Source of the DNA: DAISWO01 sp036826295 | Lineage (GTDB): Bacteria; Patescibacteriota; Saccharimonadia; Saccharimonadales; JAGQNJ01 | DNA length: 31,652 nucleotides | NCBI GenBank assembly: GCA_036826295.1 | Contig: DAISWO010000007.1 | Coordinates: forward strand, 1-31,652 | Direction: 5' to 3' | In this document: piece after piece, positions 16,446 to 23,201 of the stretch | Numbering within the stretch: the first letter of the stretch is position 1 | Layout of the letters: the number at the start of each line of letters is the position of its first letter | The notes under the pieces: generated by a model | What the model saw: the letters and a program-made list of their open reading frames with translations, nothing else | Databases searched by the model: none | What the model was told of the DNA's origin: nothing | Translations under genes and position numbers: made by a program

Positions 16446-17879
16446 CTATTTATCTAGCCTAATTATATCATGCTCAGACTTAGCCTTAATCTGTAGAATA
16501 ATCACAAAACCAATTATAAAGACGTACAGTATTAGCATCTGAACTAGATTTATACTAACTTTTACGTAAGCACCAGGAACTCTGCTCAGCACTGCAGAAA
16601 TCGACAGCATGTATCGCAAAATTACTTCAGCTGGCAAAGCAACAATCCCTCCGAAGATGAACCCTGTCATACCACTAATTCCAGCAAAAAGGCTTAGTAG
16701 CATTGCAACTGGCACCAATGGCACAACTAGCGCATTAGCAACAATACTAACAACCGATAATCGGCCAAATATGTACAAGATTAAAGGCAAAGTTAATAGT
16801 TGTGCAGAAAACGTCTCTAGCAGTACTGTCTGCACGAGCTTATTTTGATTTTCTTTTTTTACGAATCGCCTATGTAGTAGCGGTGCTAAGACTAGTATTC
16901 CGAAGAATGCTAGGAAGGAAAGGTACCATCCAATATTGGTCCACAGATACAGAGGATTAGCGTAAGCCGTCAACCCTGCGACGAGGCATATTAGTAATAC
17001 AGGCTTAAATCGGCGCCCAAAATACCAAGCTAACAAACTTAGCGTGCTAACAATACCGGCCCGAACAATCGATGGGCTATTACCAGTTAATAATAAAAAC
17101 AGCACAATAAGGCCTAGCGAGAATACCAGAGATTGGTATCTTGATCGTTTTGAAAAAGCCTTTTCTGACGCATGGATAATGACTGTTAAGTTATATCCGG
17201 ACACTGCAATAATATGTACTAGCCCAACAGCAATTAGTAAGTCAGTTAGTTCTTGGCTCAGAGTATTCCTCTGCCCGATTAGAAGGCCTAATCCGAATGA
17301 GGCTAAAGGCTCTGGCAATGCGTTTTGCATTCCTGCCGCAAATTCCCGGCGTAATTTATCGATTGATGAATTACTTTTCTCGATGACTTTTAGGTTCGCA
17401 AAGCTGATACCGCCTTGTTGGGCACCGCGTTTTTTATACAGCTTGCCTGTAATGATCAGCTTATCGCCTTTGTAAACTACCGGAGTTCCACGGCCTGCAA
17501 TGTCAAGCTCTCCAACAAGCTCTGTTCGTTGCGGACTCGACACAAATATACTGCCAACCGGAAAACTAAGCAGTCCTTTGTCATCATAAACAGCATCTTG
17601 TAATGCCGTAGCTTCAACTGTAATTTGTTCACCTGCCAAGTCGTCGTAAATCGATAACTTCTGAAAATAATCTGCACCACGGAGCCAACCTAGTAAAAAA
17701 CAACAGATTACTAAACCAATCAGTATAGCAATTTTGTTTTTTGTAATAATAAAAAGTAAGCCAAAGATTATTCCAACCAACAATACCCAAGAATAATGCA
17801 AACCAACACCAGTTCTAGAAAAACCTAGTCCTAGTAGTAACAAAATGAATAAAATGGTGGCGAAAGTTGTTCTTTTCAT
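16446..17879 (-). CDS. comEC: ComEC/Rec2-family DNA uptake channel
   Basis: Polytopic membrane protein that passes single-stranded DNA into the cytoplasm during natural transformation. An N-terminal pair of helices and a DUF4131-like soluble region (about 75-165) precede the Competence domain (about 185-460) with its conserved GLVHIIAVSGYNL and SPSIVRAGIVS motifs. At 477 residues it ends after the last membrane helices: the C-terminal metallo-beta-lactamase domain of larger ComEC proteins is absent, as in many compact members. Genes for pili, RecA and RuvABC in the same window fit a DNA-uptake role. Confidence 0.92.
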   Translation of the reverse strand: MKRTTFATILFILLLLGLGFSRTGVGLHYSWVLLVGIIFGLLFIITKNKIAILIGLVICCFLLGWLRGADYFQKLSIYDDLAGEQITVEATALQDAVYDDKGLLSFPVGSIFVSSPQRTELVGELDIAGRGTPVVYKGDKLIITGKLYKKRGAQQGGISFANLKVIEKSNSSIDKLRREFAAGMQNALPEPLASFGLGLLIGQRNTLSQELTDLLIAVGLVHIIAVSGYNLTVIIHASEKAFSKRSRYQSLVFSLGLIVLFLLLTGNSPSIVRAGIVSTLSLLAWYFGRRFKPVLLICLVAGLTAYANPLYLWTNIGWYLSFLAFFGILVLAPLLHRRFVKKENQNKLVQTVLLETFSAQLLTLPLILYIFGRLSVVSIVANALVVPLVPVAMLLSLFAGISGMTGFIFGGIVALPAEVILRYMLSISAVLSRVPGAYVKVSINLVQMLILYVFIIGFVIILQIKAKSEHDIIRLDK

Positions 17880-17918
17880 GCCAATAATTATTATCTGCAG
17901 AATAGCACGTCTAGAGCA

Positions 17919-17981
17919 TTAGAGGTTGACTTTTACCTCTAAAACAGAGATAATTCACTCTGTTTTACACCATTTTGGTGC
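17919..17981. other. Run of three adjacent inverted repeats upstream of comEC
   Basis: TTAGAGGT (17919-17926) pairs with ACCTCTAA (17935-17942). AAAACAGAG (17941-17949) pairs with CTCTGTTTT (17958-17966). CACCA (17969-17973) pairs with TGGTG (17977-17981). The arms are perfect. The middle one ends in TTTT on one strand and begins with AAAA, so it could terminate in either direction. On the minus strand the set would form a structured comEC leader. Confidence 0.55.
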
Positions 17982-17988
17982 AAGCCAA

Positions 17989-18040
17989 ATCCGGGTCCGT
18001 AGCCCCGCCTGTCTGACCGACAGGACGGACAGGTCAGCTG
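17989..18040 (+). pseudogene. tRNA-Lys 5' fragment split by a 30-bp GC-rich palindromic element
   Basis: Positions 17989-18003 are identical over 15 nt to 18148-18162, the three bases before tRNA-Lys plus its first 12. Positions 18034-18040 (TCAGCTG) match the next seven tRNA bases. Between them sits a 30-bp GC-rich insert (18004-18033) with CCTGTC / GACAGG arms around TGACC and a further GGACAGG. Together they read as a truncated tRNA copy with an inserted palindrome. Confidence 0.6.
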
Positions 18041-18151
18041 CATAGGCAAACATAACTTGCCGTCAATAATTAATAAGCACCTGTGCTCTAACCCAAAACA
18101 GTTCTTTTACAAATAAGATATAGTCGCAACTGTAGACTAGCCTTTATATCC

Positions 18152-18228
18152 GGGTCCGTAGCTCAGCTGGTTAGAGCACCTGCCTTTTAAGCAGGGTGTC
18201 GTGGGTTCAAGTCCCACCGGACCCTCCA
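18152..18228 (+). tRNA. tRNA-Lys (anticodon UUU)
   Basis: 77-nt tRNA with encoded CCA. The acceptor stem GGGTCCG pairs with CGGACCC, the D stem is GCTC/GAGC, and the anticodon stem CCTGC/GCAGG carries the loop CTTTTAA (anticodon TTT). The T stem GTGGG/CCCAC has the loop TTCAAGT. The discriminator base is U where bacterial tRNA-Lys normally has A. A weak TATAGT -10 lies at 18119-18124. Confidence 0.97.
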
Positions 18229-18274
18229 TCCTCCGTCGCAAATCTTTTTAAAGATTAGCTATGGAGGATTTTGT
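18228..18274 (+). terminator. Probable terminator hairpin after tRNA-Lys
   Basis: ATCCTCC (18228-18234) pairs with GGAGGAT (18263-18269), enclosing a second stem AATCTTT (18241-18247) / AAAGATT (18250-18256). A T-rich tract follows. The first arm overlaps the final A of the tRNA CCA. Confidence 0.5.
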
Positions 18275-18281
18275 GTTTTGT

Positions 18282-18391
18282 GGACTTAAATCTACGACAA
18301 GCCTTGGGGTGTCGTGGGGGAGAAATGCCAGTTGGCATTTCGAACAGTCGGAAGCCCGGAGCATATTAATGCCCGATCTGTGACCAAGTCC
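18282..18391. other. Candidate structured RNA, four-helix junction
   Basis: Four helices can form together. P1 is GGACTT (18282-18287) with AAGTCC (18386-18391). P2 is ACGACA (18294-18299) with TGTCGT (18310-18315). P3 is AAATGCCA (18323-18330) with TGGCATTT (18333-18340). P4 is ACAGTCGG (18344-18351) with CCGA-T-CTGT (18373-18381), capped by GCAT/ATGC (18361-18364/18369-18372). It matches no RNA family I recognise, and no coding frame is evident. Confidence 0.45.
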
Positions 18392-18424
18392 CTAACCCTA
18401 GCCTTCCAAACTATTTTTGATTAT

Positions 18425-19297
18425 TTATATAAGGTCGAATAAGTCAGCGGTGACATCAAGTTGTTCTGCAGATCTTTCATCAGTCCAGGCATATGACCAA
18501 GGTGCATAGCCAATATCAGGCCTAATAACTTCAGGATGTTGTTCATAACGTAGCGGAAAGCGAATTGGCCCAACATCTTCAACTTTTTTTGCGACAACAA
18601 TCAGACCATCCATTGTTTCTGCACACATCCCAGTAGGTGGGCGAGTATCAAAACCTACATCATTTAAACAACCTTCTACAAAATGAGGATATTCAATATA
18701 GTCATTTTCTGACCATGGCTGATCAGTCCTCACCAAACAATCATTATCTACTGTTAAAAACTGCGAAACTGCTATCACACCTCCTAAAGCAAGCCGGTTA
18801 ACAACCTGCTCTAATGTGCCCACTGGATCGACTAGATGATTAAAACACCATTTACTTAAAATCAGATCGTACTCATCATATAGACCATCCATAGATAGCA
18901 TTCTATTGGCGTCACCCACAAAATACGAACCGCCCGACATTCGACGTCCTTCACTCACTCCATGAGCCGTTAGGTAATCGTGTCCAGATATTGCGTGTAC
19001 ATCGTGTCCTATCCTCTGAAGTCGGTCTCCAACCTGCCCAAACCCGGCGCCGATATCAAGTATCTTCAGAGCCCTTTGATGTTCATCGGATAAATCTCGA
19101 GCTAACTTGTCAGAATCGGTTCGCCCCTGTAATAGGACTCTAAAATCATAAACACTTTTTATGCCGAGATGTGTATATCCAGGAAAGTCGTCCGCTATCG
19201 GCGCTAGTCTGTCTATTCTGTCCTCGAGCCAGTCCGGGCGCCTATCACACATCAAGTCTGGCAAGGCATTGCCTTTTGTAGTACTCATCATATTCAT
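18425..19297 (-). CDS. Class I SAM-dependent methyltransferase
   Basis: Predicted to transfer a methyl group from S-adenosylmethionine to an unknown substrate. Motif I ILDIGAGFGQVG (about 79-90) binds SAM; a motif-IV-like LILSKWCFNHL is followed by LEQVVNRLALGGVIAVS, as in the Methyltransf_11/25 group. The start chosen is the ATG at 19297 (290 residues). A GTG at 19312 lies inside the -10 box and cannot be translated from this promoter. The promoter TTGACT-N17-TATAAT ends 6 nt before that ATG, so the message should be leaderless. It lies next to the disturbed tRNA-Lys locus, which makes lateral acquisition plausible but unproven. Confidence 0.82.
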   Translation of the reverse strand: MNMMSTTKGNALPDLMCDRRPDWLEDRIDRLAPIADDFPGYTHLGIKSVYDFRVLLQGRTDSDKLARDLSDEHQRALKILDIGAGFGQVGDRLQRIGHDVHAISGHDYLTAHGVSEGRRMSGGSYFVGDANRMLSMDGLYDEYDLILSKWCFNHLVDPVGTLEQVVNRLALGGVIAVSQFLTVDNDCLVRTDQPWSENDYIEYPHFVEGCLNDVGFDTRPPTGMCAETMDGLIVVAKKVEDVGPIRFPLRYEQHPEVIRPDIGYAPWSYAWTDERSAEQLDVTADLFDLI

Positions 19298-19303
19298 ATA
19301 TTG

Positions 19304-19332
19304 ATTATACACTATTAATACAGAAAAGTCAA
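19304..19332 (-). promoter_or_regulatory. Near-consensus promoter directly abutting methyltransferase ATG
   Basis: The minus strand has TTGACT (19332-19327), a spacer of exactly 17 bp, TATAAT (19309-19304), then 6 nt to the ATG at 19297. This is the clearest leaderless promoter in the window. Confidence 0.8.
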
Positions 19333-19362
19333 TCTACAATAGTTCTTTATAGGTATTGGGTA

Positions 19363-19851
19363 TTAATCTTTTTTACGTCTTTTTTTTGATTTTTCACCAC
19401 GGTTTAAAACCCACAACGCAACTAGCTGAATCACAACCACTGCACCAATAATCGTACTACTAGTATTGAGCAACTCTTGGCCCAGTGGGTTTGAGGAAAT
19501 CGTCGACTGAACATCAGATGGCAACAATGGCAATGCAAAAGATGCGTACACCAGACCAGTTATAACTAGCGGTACAATGTTTAGAATGTTCTTGCCGATT
19601 GATATCGTACCTTTAAGAATTAAAGCAGTGAGCACCACAGGTATTGTTAGAATGGCGAGTTCTGCGTAATGGGTAGTGTATGGGTTTCGGAAAGCTTTTT
19701 CAGCCTCAAGAATTGCCTTCTCGCCAAAATACCGAGCCAACAACTCACCAGCCATCACACTAAAGAAAATGTGTGGAGCACTAACCCGCATAAGGAATCC
19801 TAGCAGTACTGGAACGGCGAGTAATCCGCCGACTATAACGTATGGAAGCAT
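19363..19851 (-). CDS. Hypothetical multi-pass membrane protein
   Basis: 162 residues with about four hydrophobic segments (about 2-22, 64-84, 87-110 and 133-153) and a very basic C-terminal tail (KSKKRRKKD) that should stay in the cytoplasm. I do not recognise a family. An extended -10 TGATATGAT (19858-19866, minus strand) ends 6 nt before the ATG, with no SD sequence, so it is probably transcribed alone as a leaderless message although it follows the DUF192 gene on the same strand. Confidence 0.7.
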   Translation of the reverse strand: MLPYVIVGGLLAVPVLLGFLMRVSAPHIFFSVMAGELLARYFGEKAILEAEKAFRNPYTTHYAELAILTIPVVLTALILKGTISIGKNILNIVPLVITGLVYASFALPLLPSDVQSTISSNPLGQELLNTSSTIIGAVVVIQLVALWVLNRGEKSKKRRKKD

Positions 19852-19857
19852 GGCAAT

Positions 19858-19866
19858 ATCATATCA
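19858..19866 (-). promoter_or_regulatory. Extended -10 of the membrane-protein gene
   Basis: The minus strand reads TGATATGAT (TG-N-TATGAT), ending 6 nt before the ATG at 19851. Confidence 0.45.
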
Positions 19867-19869
19867 TGC

Positions 19870-20307
19870 TTATGGCTGGTTGAGATTGACGCTTTGGCCT
19901 ACTTCAATCTTGGCTGATTTAACATCGCCAGCGTTGAGCTCAATAACGTATTTTGCCGGACCATGACAATACTGTTTAGGATAGGTCTCTGGACGGATTT
20001 CCTTTTCAATAGCAACGATATTTTTATCGACATTTAGCCAAATTATATCTAGAGCAAACTTCATATCTTTCATCCAAATACATTGGTCTTTAACTTCTGG
20101 AAAAACAAAAACCATACCAGAATTATCCCCTAGACTATCGCGCCCCGATAATCCGAGTTGTAATTTTTCGAGGGTATTTACTCGCTCAAGCTCATAATAT
20201 TCTGAGCCGATTTTTGTGCCAGATTTTGTACTATTGAATAATAAGGCGCCAATAATCACTAGACCTACCCCGAAGAGTACGAATAACGACCTTTTACGCG
20301 CCGACAC
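19870..20307 (-). CDS. Membrane-anchored DUF192 protein
   Basis: 145-residue protein with an N-terminal membrane anchor (about 8-25) and a DUF192/COG1430 domain. Recognisable blocks are ELERVNTLEKLQLGLSGRDSL, GMVFVFPE, IWMKDMKFALDIIWLN and a C-terminal YVIELNAGD. The family is small, often extracytoplasmic and of unknown function. It starts with GTG at 20307 inside the end of rimK (14-bp overlap), so it is translated as part of the rimK operon. Confidence 0.85.
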   Translation of the reverse strand: MSARKRSLFVLFGVGLVIIGALLFNSTKSGTKIGSEYYELERVNTLEKLQLGLSGRDSLGDNSGMVFVFPEVKDQCIWMKDMKFALDIIWLNVDKNIVAIEKEIRPETYPKQYCHGPAKYVIELNAGDVKSAKIEVGQSVNLNQP

Positions 20308-21199
20308 GATCTTTTCGTTTTCGCCTTGACGCAGATTGTTCTATAGATTCAATAATTTTTCCTGCAACGTTTTTTCCAGATACTGACTCTACACTAAAAA
20401 GCCCTGGACTAGAATTTACTTCTAGCACAAGAGGGCCTCTATCAGAGCGCACCATATCTACACCACAAGTAGGTAAGCCCATAGCACTCGCGGCTTTTAC
20501 CGCAGTTTTTCGTTCATCATCTGTTAATTTAACCGAAACTGCTTCGCCTCCCTGATGCAAATTAGATCGAAAATCATCGTCAAGACTCTGACGCTTCACA
20601 CCAGCAATTACTTTACCGCCGACTATCAGTACTCGAATATCGCTACCGTCAGCTTCGTCGATATATTCCTGAACTAGAAAGTTAATTCCACCAACATAGA
20701 AAGCCTGCATTACCGCCTCGGCAGCTTTCTTTGTTTCTGCTAGCACCACTCCACGCCCGTGTGTGCCTCTAGCCATCTTAATTATTAAGGGCGCTCCGCC
20801 GGCTAGCGAGATAACATCTTCCAGATCAGCTGTCTCTCTGGCAAATACAGTCTTTGGGATACCGACACCGGCACGAGCTAAAATCTGGGTAGCTCGTAGT
20901 TTATCTCTGGTTCGATTGATCGCGAGAGAGCTAGCGCTCGAATGAATCCCCTGCATTTCAAATTGACGCACCATTGCAGTACCGTACTTTGTCAAACTCG
21001 CGGCAATTCTAGGGATAATCACATCTACATGACTCAAATCTTCACCCTCAAATTTTACAACCGGCATACTACGCTCGATTGTCACATAGCATTTACCGTA
21101 ATCAATTACGCGAACATTATGACCTCGTTTTTTAGCCTCTTCTTTTAACCGCTTGGTCGAATAGTTACCTGGACCTTTTGATAAAATTGCTATATTCAT
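20294..21199 (-). CDS. rimK: RimK-family alpha-L-glutamate ligase (ATP-grasp)
   Basis: ATP-grasp ligase of the RimK group, which joins glutamate to a carboxyl group; the best-known member adds glutamates to the C-terminus of ribosomal protein S6. An N-terminal Rossmann-like region (about 1-95) is followed by the ATP-grasp part: LIIKMARGTHGRGVVL (nucleotide-binding lysines and glycine loop), FLVQEYIDEADGSDIRVLIV and the metal-binding LEVNSSPG. Its 301 residues match the family. It overlaps the upstream RimK-associated protease gene by ATGA (21196-21199). The substrate here is unknown. Confidence 0.92.
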   Translation of the reverse strand: MNIAILSKGPGNYSTKRLKEEAKKRGHNVRVIDYGKCYVTIERSMPVVKFEGEDLSHVDVIIPRIAASLTKYGTAMVRQFEMQGIHSSASSLAINRTRDKLRATQILARAGVGIPKTVFARETADLEDVISLAGGAPLIIKMARGTHGRGVVLAETKKAAEAVMQAFYVGGINFLVQEYIDEADGSDIRVLIVGGKVIAGVKRQSLDDDFRSNLHQGGEAVSVKLTDDERKTAVKAASAMGLPTCGVDMVRSDRGPLVLEVNSSPGLFSVESVSGKNVAGKIIESIEQSASRRKRKDRVGA

Positions 21200-21699
21200 A
21201 ATTCTTCTGGCCTCCCTTCTTCTTCGTCTTTCGGGAATTCAATATTATATGTCTTTTTTAATTCTACCCTATTTATATCGCTAATTGACGTATCTACCAA
21301 GAATCTTCCACTTAACATTTTTCTTCCAAGTAGTATTGGATATATTTTTTTGGATCTGTCGGCGAGTGTAAAAGTTGCGATAAATACTTTAGGCCCTAAT
21401 TTAACACGGAGTTTAACCTCGTATCTTTTTTCTCGATGTCCAAAAGAATTAGATATCCAAACTTCGTTAAAATTATCTGTCTCAATAGTAGTAGCTAGTG
21501 CTCCACAAACAGGGTGTCCACCCAACAATTTAAAACTTAGCGTTTTATTATTGTTCTTCAACATAATGTTACTGGCATGTACTGCTGATCGATATGCACC
21601 TGTATCAATCTTTGCCGGGATATCAGCAATATCATACCCCGTAAAGTGAAGTAATTCTGCCCGACCAATGACGATTTTTCTAAAACTTGATTTTGCCAT
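21196..21699 (-). CDS. RimK-associated retropepsin-like protease (PF05618 family)
   Basis: 167-residue protein of the family long annotated 'ATP-dependent zinc protease' and commonly linked to rimK. The sequence shows an aspartic-protease-like PAKIDTGAYRSAVHA motif near 28-42, and later YPILLGRKML resembling the flap/psi-loop region of retropepsin-like folds. This points to an aspartyl rather than a zinc mechanism. In other bacteria the partner protease trims RimK-added tails (RimB). It is the first gene of a three-gene operon with rimK and the DUF192 gene. Its ATG has a weak AAGGGA about 8 nt upstream, and a TATACT lies further up. Confidence 0.82.
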   Translation of the reverse strand: MAKSSFRKIVIGRAELLHFTGYDIADIPAKIDTGAYRSAVHASNIMLKNNNKTLSFKLLGGHPVCGALATTIETDNFNEVWISNSFGHREKRYEVKLRVKLGPKVFIATFTLADRSKKIYPILLGRKMLSGRFLVDTSISDINRVELKKTYNIEFPKDEEEGRPEEL

Positions 21700-21742
21700 A
21701 TTAATGATCCCTTAAGTAGTATAATACTAATGAATAATAATC

Positions 21743-21771
21743 TTGTATTATTCTACCACTTCTTATATAAT
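21743..21771 (+). promoter_or_regulatory. Promoter of the ATP-grasp gene
   Basis: TTGTAT (21743-21748), a 17-bp spacer, TATAAT (21766-21771), then 8 nt to the ATG at 21780. It is divergent from the rimK operon within an 80-bp gap. Confidence 0.65.
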
Positions 21772-21779
21772 AAGTCAAT

Positions 21780-23000
21780 ATGAAAAACACTTTTCTTATT
21801 GTTGGCCGCTCATTTTCCTCACTCGTTAAATCGATAGAGGATCGAGGTGACGACTGGATACTTCTTAAAGATTCAAACATTAACAAAGCATCAAGACCAA
21901 ATCAAATCAATGTAGATTTTTCCAACACCGAAAAGCTAAACGCAGAAGTGCAAAAACTAAAGAGTGAAGTTGATGGTGTCATCGCAATTTATGAAAATTA
22001 CATTGTTGTCGCCAGTGAAATTGCCGAAATGCTTGGGTTACCTGCACAACCGCTTGAATCAGCTCGCGCCTGTACTGATAAAGAGTTAATGCGCACTAAA
22101 TTCTTAACAAGTAAAACCCCTATTAGCCCCGACTTTAAAAATATATCTAACATAGATGAAGCATTACTTTTTGCAGAAAAATACGGCTACCCGTTAATCT
22201 TAAAGCCTGCAAACTTAGCAAAAAGCCTTCTGGTCTTAAAGTGCTCAAACCAGCACGAGCTAAAAACAAACTATCGTTCTATGACTAATCAAATAAACAA
22301 AGTCTACGAAAAACATGCACCCCGTCAACAGCCGAAAATAATTATTGAAGAGTTCATGGAAGGTTCGATTCACTCAGTTGATGGTTTTATCGACAGTCAA
22401 GGTAAGCCGACAATATTACCGGAGATTGTTGATTATCAGACTGGCTACGACATCGGTTATGATGATAATTTTCACTACAGTCGTATTTTGCCCACAAACC
22501 TCAACCAAGAACAACAGGCTTCAGTAATCCAGACTGCAAAGCTTGGCTGCAACGCCTTGGGAATGAAAAATTCTGCCGCACATATCGAGATCATAATGAC
22601 AAAAAAAGGACCGCGTATTGTCGAGATTGGAGCCCGAAATGGTGGTTACCGCGAACGAATGCACAAATTAGCAAACGATATTGACTTACTAGATATCCAA
22701 TTAGATATAAAGTTAGGTAAATCACCAAATATAAATGTACTTTCTCACAGCCCAGTAGCAGTATTAGAACTGTTCCCTAAAAAAGCTGGAATCTTTTCTG
22801 GAATCGATCATGAAAAAGAAGTTCATAATTTATCATCGCTAATCTATTTCAAGACCAAGCAAAAACTAGGCGACTATGTCGGCAAAGCCGGCGATGGGTA
22901 CAAAATGTGCGCCATTATTATCTTGCACAATCCAGATCCAAAACAATTCAAAAAAGACCTAGATTTCGTCAATAAAAAAGTCAAAGTAATTACTAAATAG
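21780..23000 (+). CDS. ATP-grasp carboxylate-amine ligase
   Basis: 406-residue ATP-grasp enzyme of the biotin-carboxylase/amino-acid-ligase type, joining a carboxylate to an amine using ATP; the substrate is unknown. A pre-ATP-grasp region (about 1-95) leads to CTDKELMRTKFL, then YPLILKPANLAKSLLVLK (nucleotide lysine), IIIEEFMEGSIHSVDGFI (hinge acidic residue) and the metal-binding block IVEIGARNGGY. The C-terminal 100 residues are less conserved. It is transcribed away from the RimK cassette, sharing the intergenic region, so the two may be functionally related. No SD sequence is seen; the -10 is 8 nt from the ATG. Confidence 0.83.
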   Translation: MKNTFLIVGRSFSSLVKSIEDRGDDWILLKDSNINKASRPNQINVDFSNTEKLNAEVQKLKSEVDGVIAIYENYIVVASEIAEMLGLPAQPLESARACTDKELMRTKFLTSKTPISPDFKNISNIDEALLFAEKYGYPLILKPANLAKSLLVLKCSNQHELKTNYRSMTNQINKVYEKHAPRQQPKIIIEEFMEGSIHSVDGFIDSQGKPTILPEIVDYQTGYDIGYDDNFHYSRILPTNLNQEQQASVIQTAKLGCNALGMKNSAAHIEIIMTKKGPRIVEIGARNGGYRERMHKLANDIDLLDIQLDIKLGKSPNINVLSHSPVAVLELFPKKAGIFSGIDHEKEVHNLSSLIYFKTKQKLGDYVGKAGDGYKMCAIIILHNPDPKQFKKDLDFVNKKVKVITK

Positions 23001-23007
23001 TAATTAT

Positions 23008-23121
23008 CTATCTTGATTGTAAAACACGCAAAAAAACAAAAATTATTGCAAACAAAAGTACGGAAATCATAAAGATTATCAACGGAATGAACCCATCTTG
23101 GTTATATTTAATTTTTTTCAT
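23008..23121 (-). CDS. 37-residue pilin-like small membrane protein
   Basis: A short open frame runs from ATG 23121 to TAG 23008. The product has a basic N-terminus with NQDGFIPLI, then a single hydrophobic helix and a C-terminal RVLQSR. Basic leader, Gly, Phe and a following helix resemble a class III prepilin leader (G|FIPL), with no globular domain. A TATAAT (complement of 23133-23138) lies 11 nt upstream of the ATG. It lies between convergent and divergent neighbours and is too short to prove coding without comparison. Confidence 0.5.
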   Translation of the reverse strand: MKKIKYNQDGFIPLIIFMISVLLFAIIFVFLRVLQSR

Positions 23122-23164
23122 TATTAGAATACATTATAACCACAAGCTCATACAATTACACATA

Positions 23165-23193
23165 TTGACTAATATTATTATTAGTGTTAATAT
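23165..23193 (+). promoter_or_regulatory. Promoter of the GGDEF gene
   Basis: TTGACT (23165-23170), a 17-bp spacer, TAATAT (23188-23193) preceded by TG-N (extended -10), then 8 nt to the ATG at 23202. No SD sequence is present. Confidence 0.65.
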
Positions 23194-23201
23194 ATATAAA
23201 T

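Noticed and set aside
16446..17879. comEC as a truncated pseudogene because the metallo-beta-lactamase domain is missing
   Set aside because: The Competence domain is intact, the frame ends cleanly after membrane helices, and compact ComEC forms without that domain are common.
18341..18375. SRP RNA (4.5S) in the structured region, from GGAAG and GGAGCA strings
   Set aside because: The conserved SRP helix 8 sequence is absent and the pairing pattern does not match.
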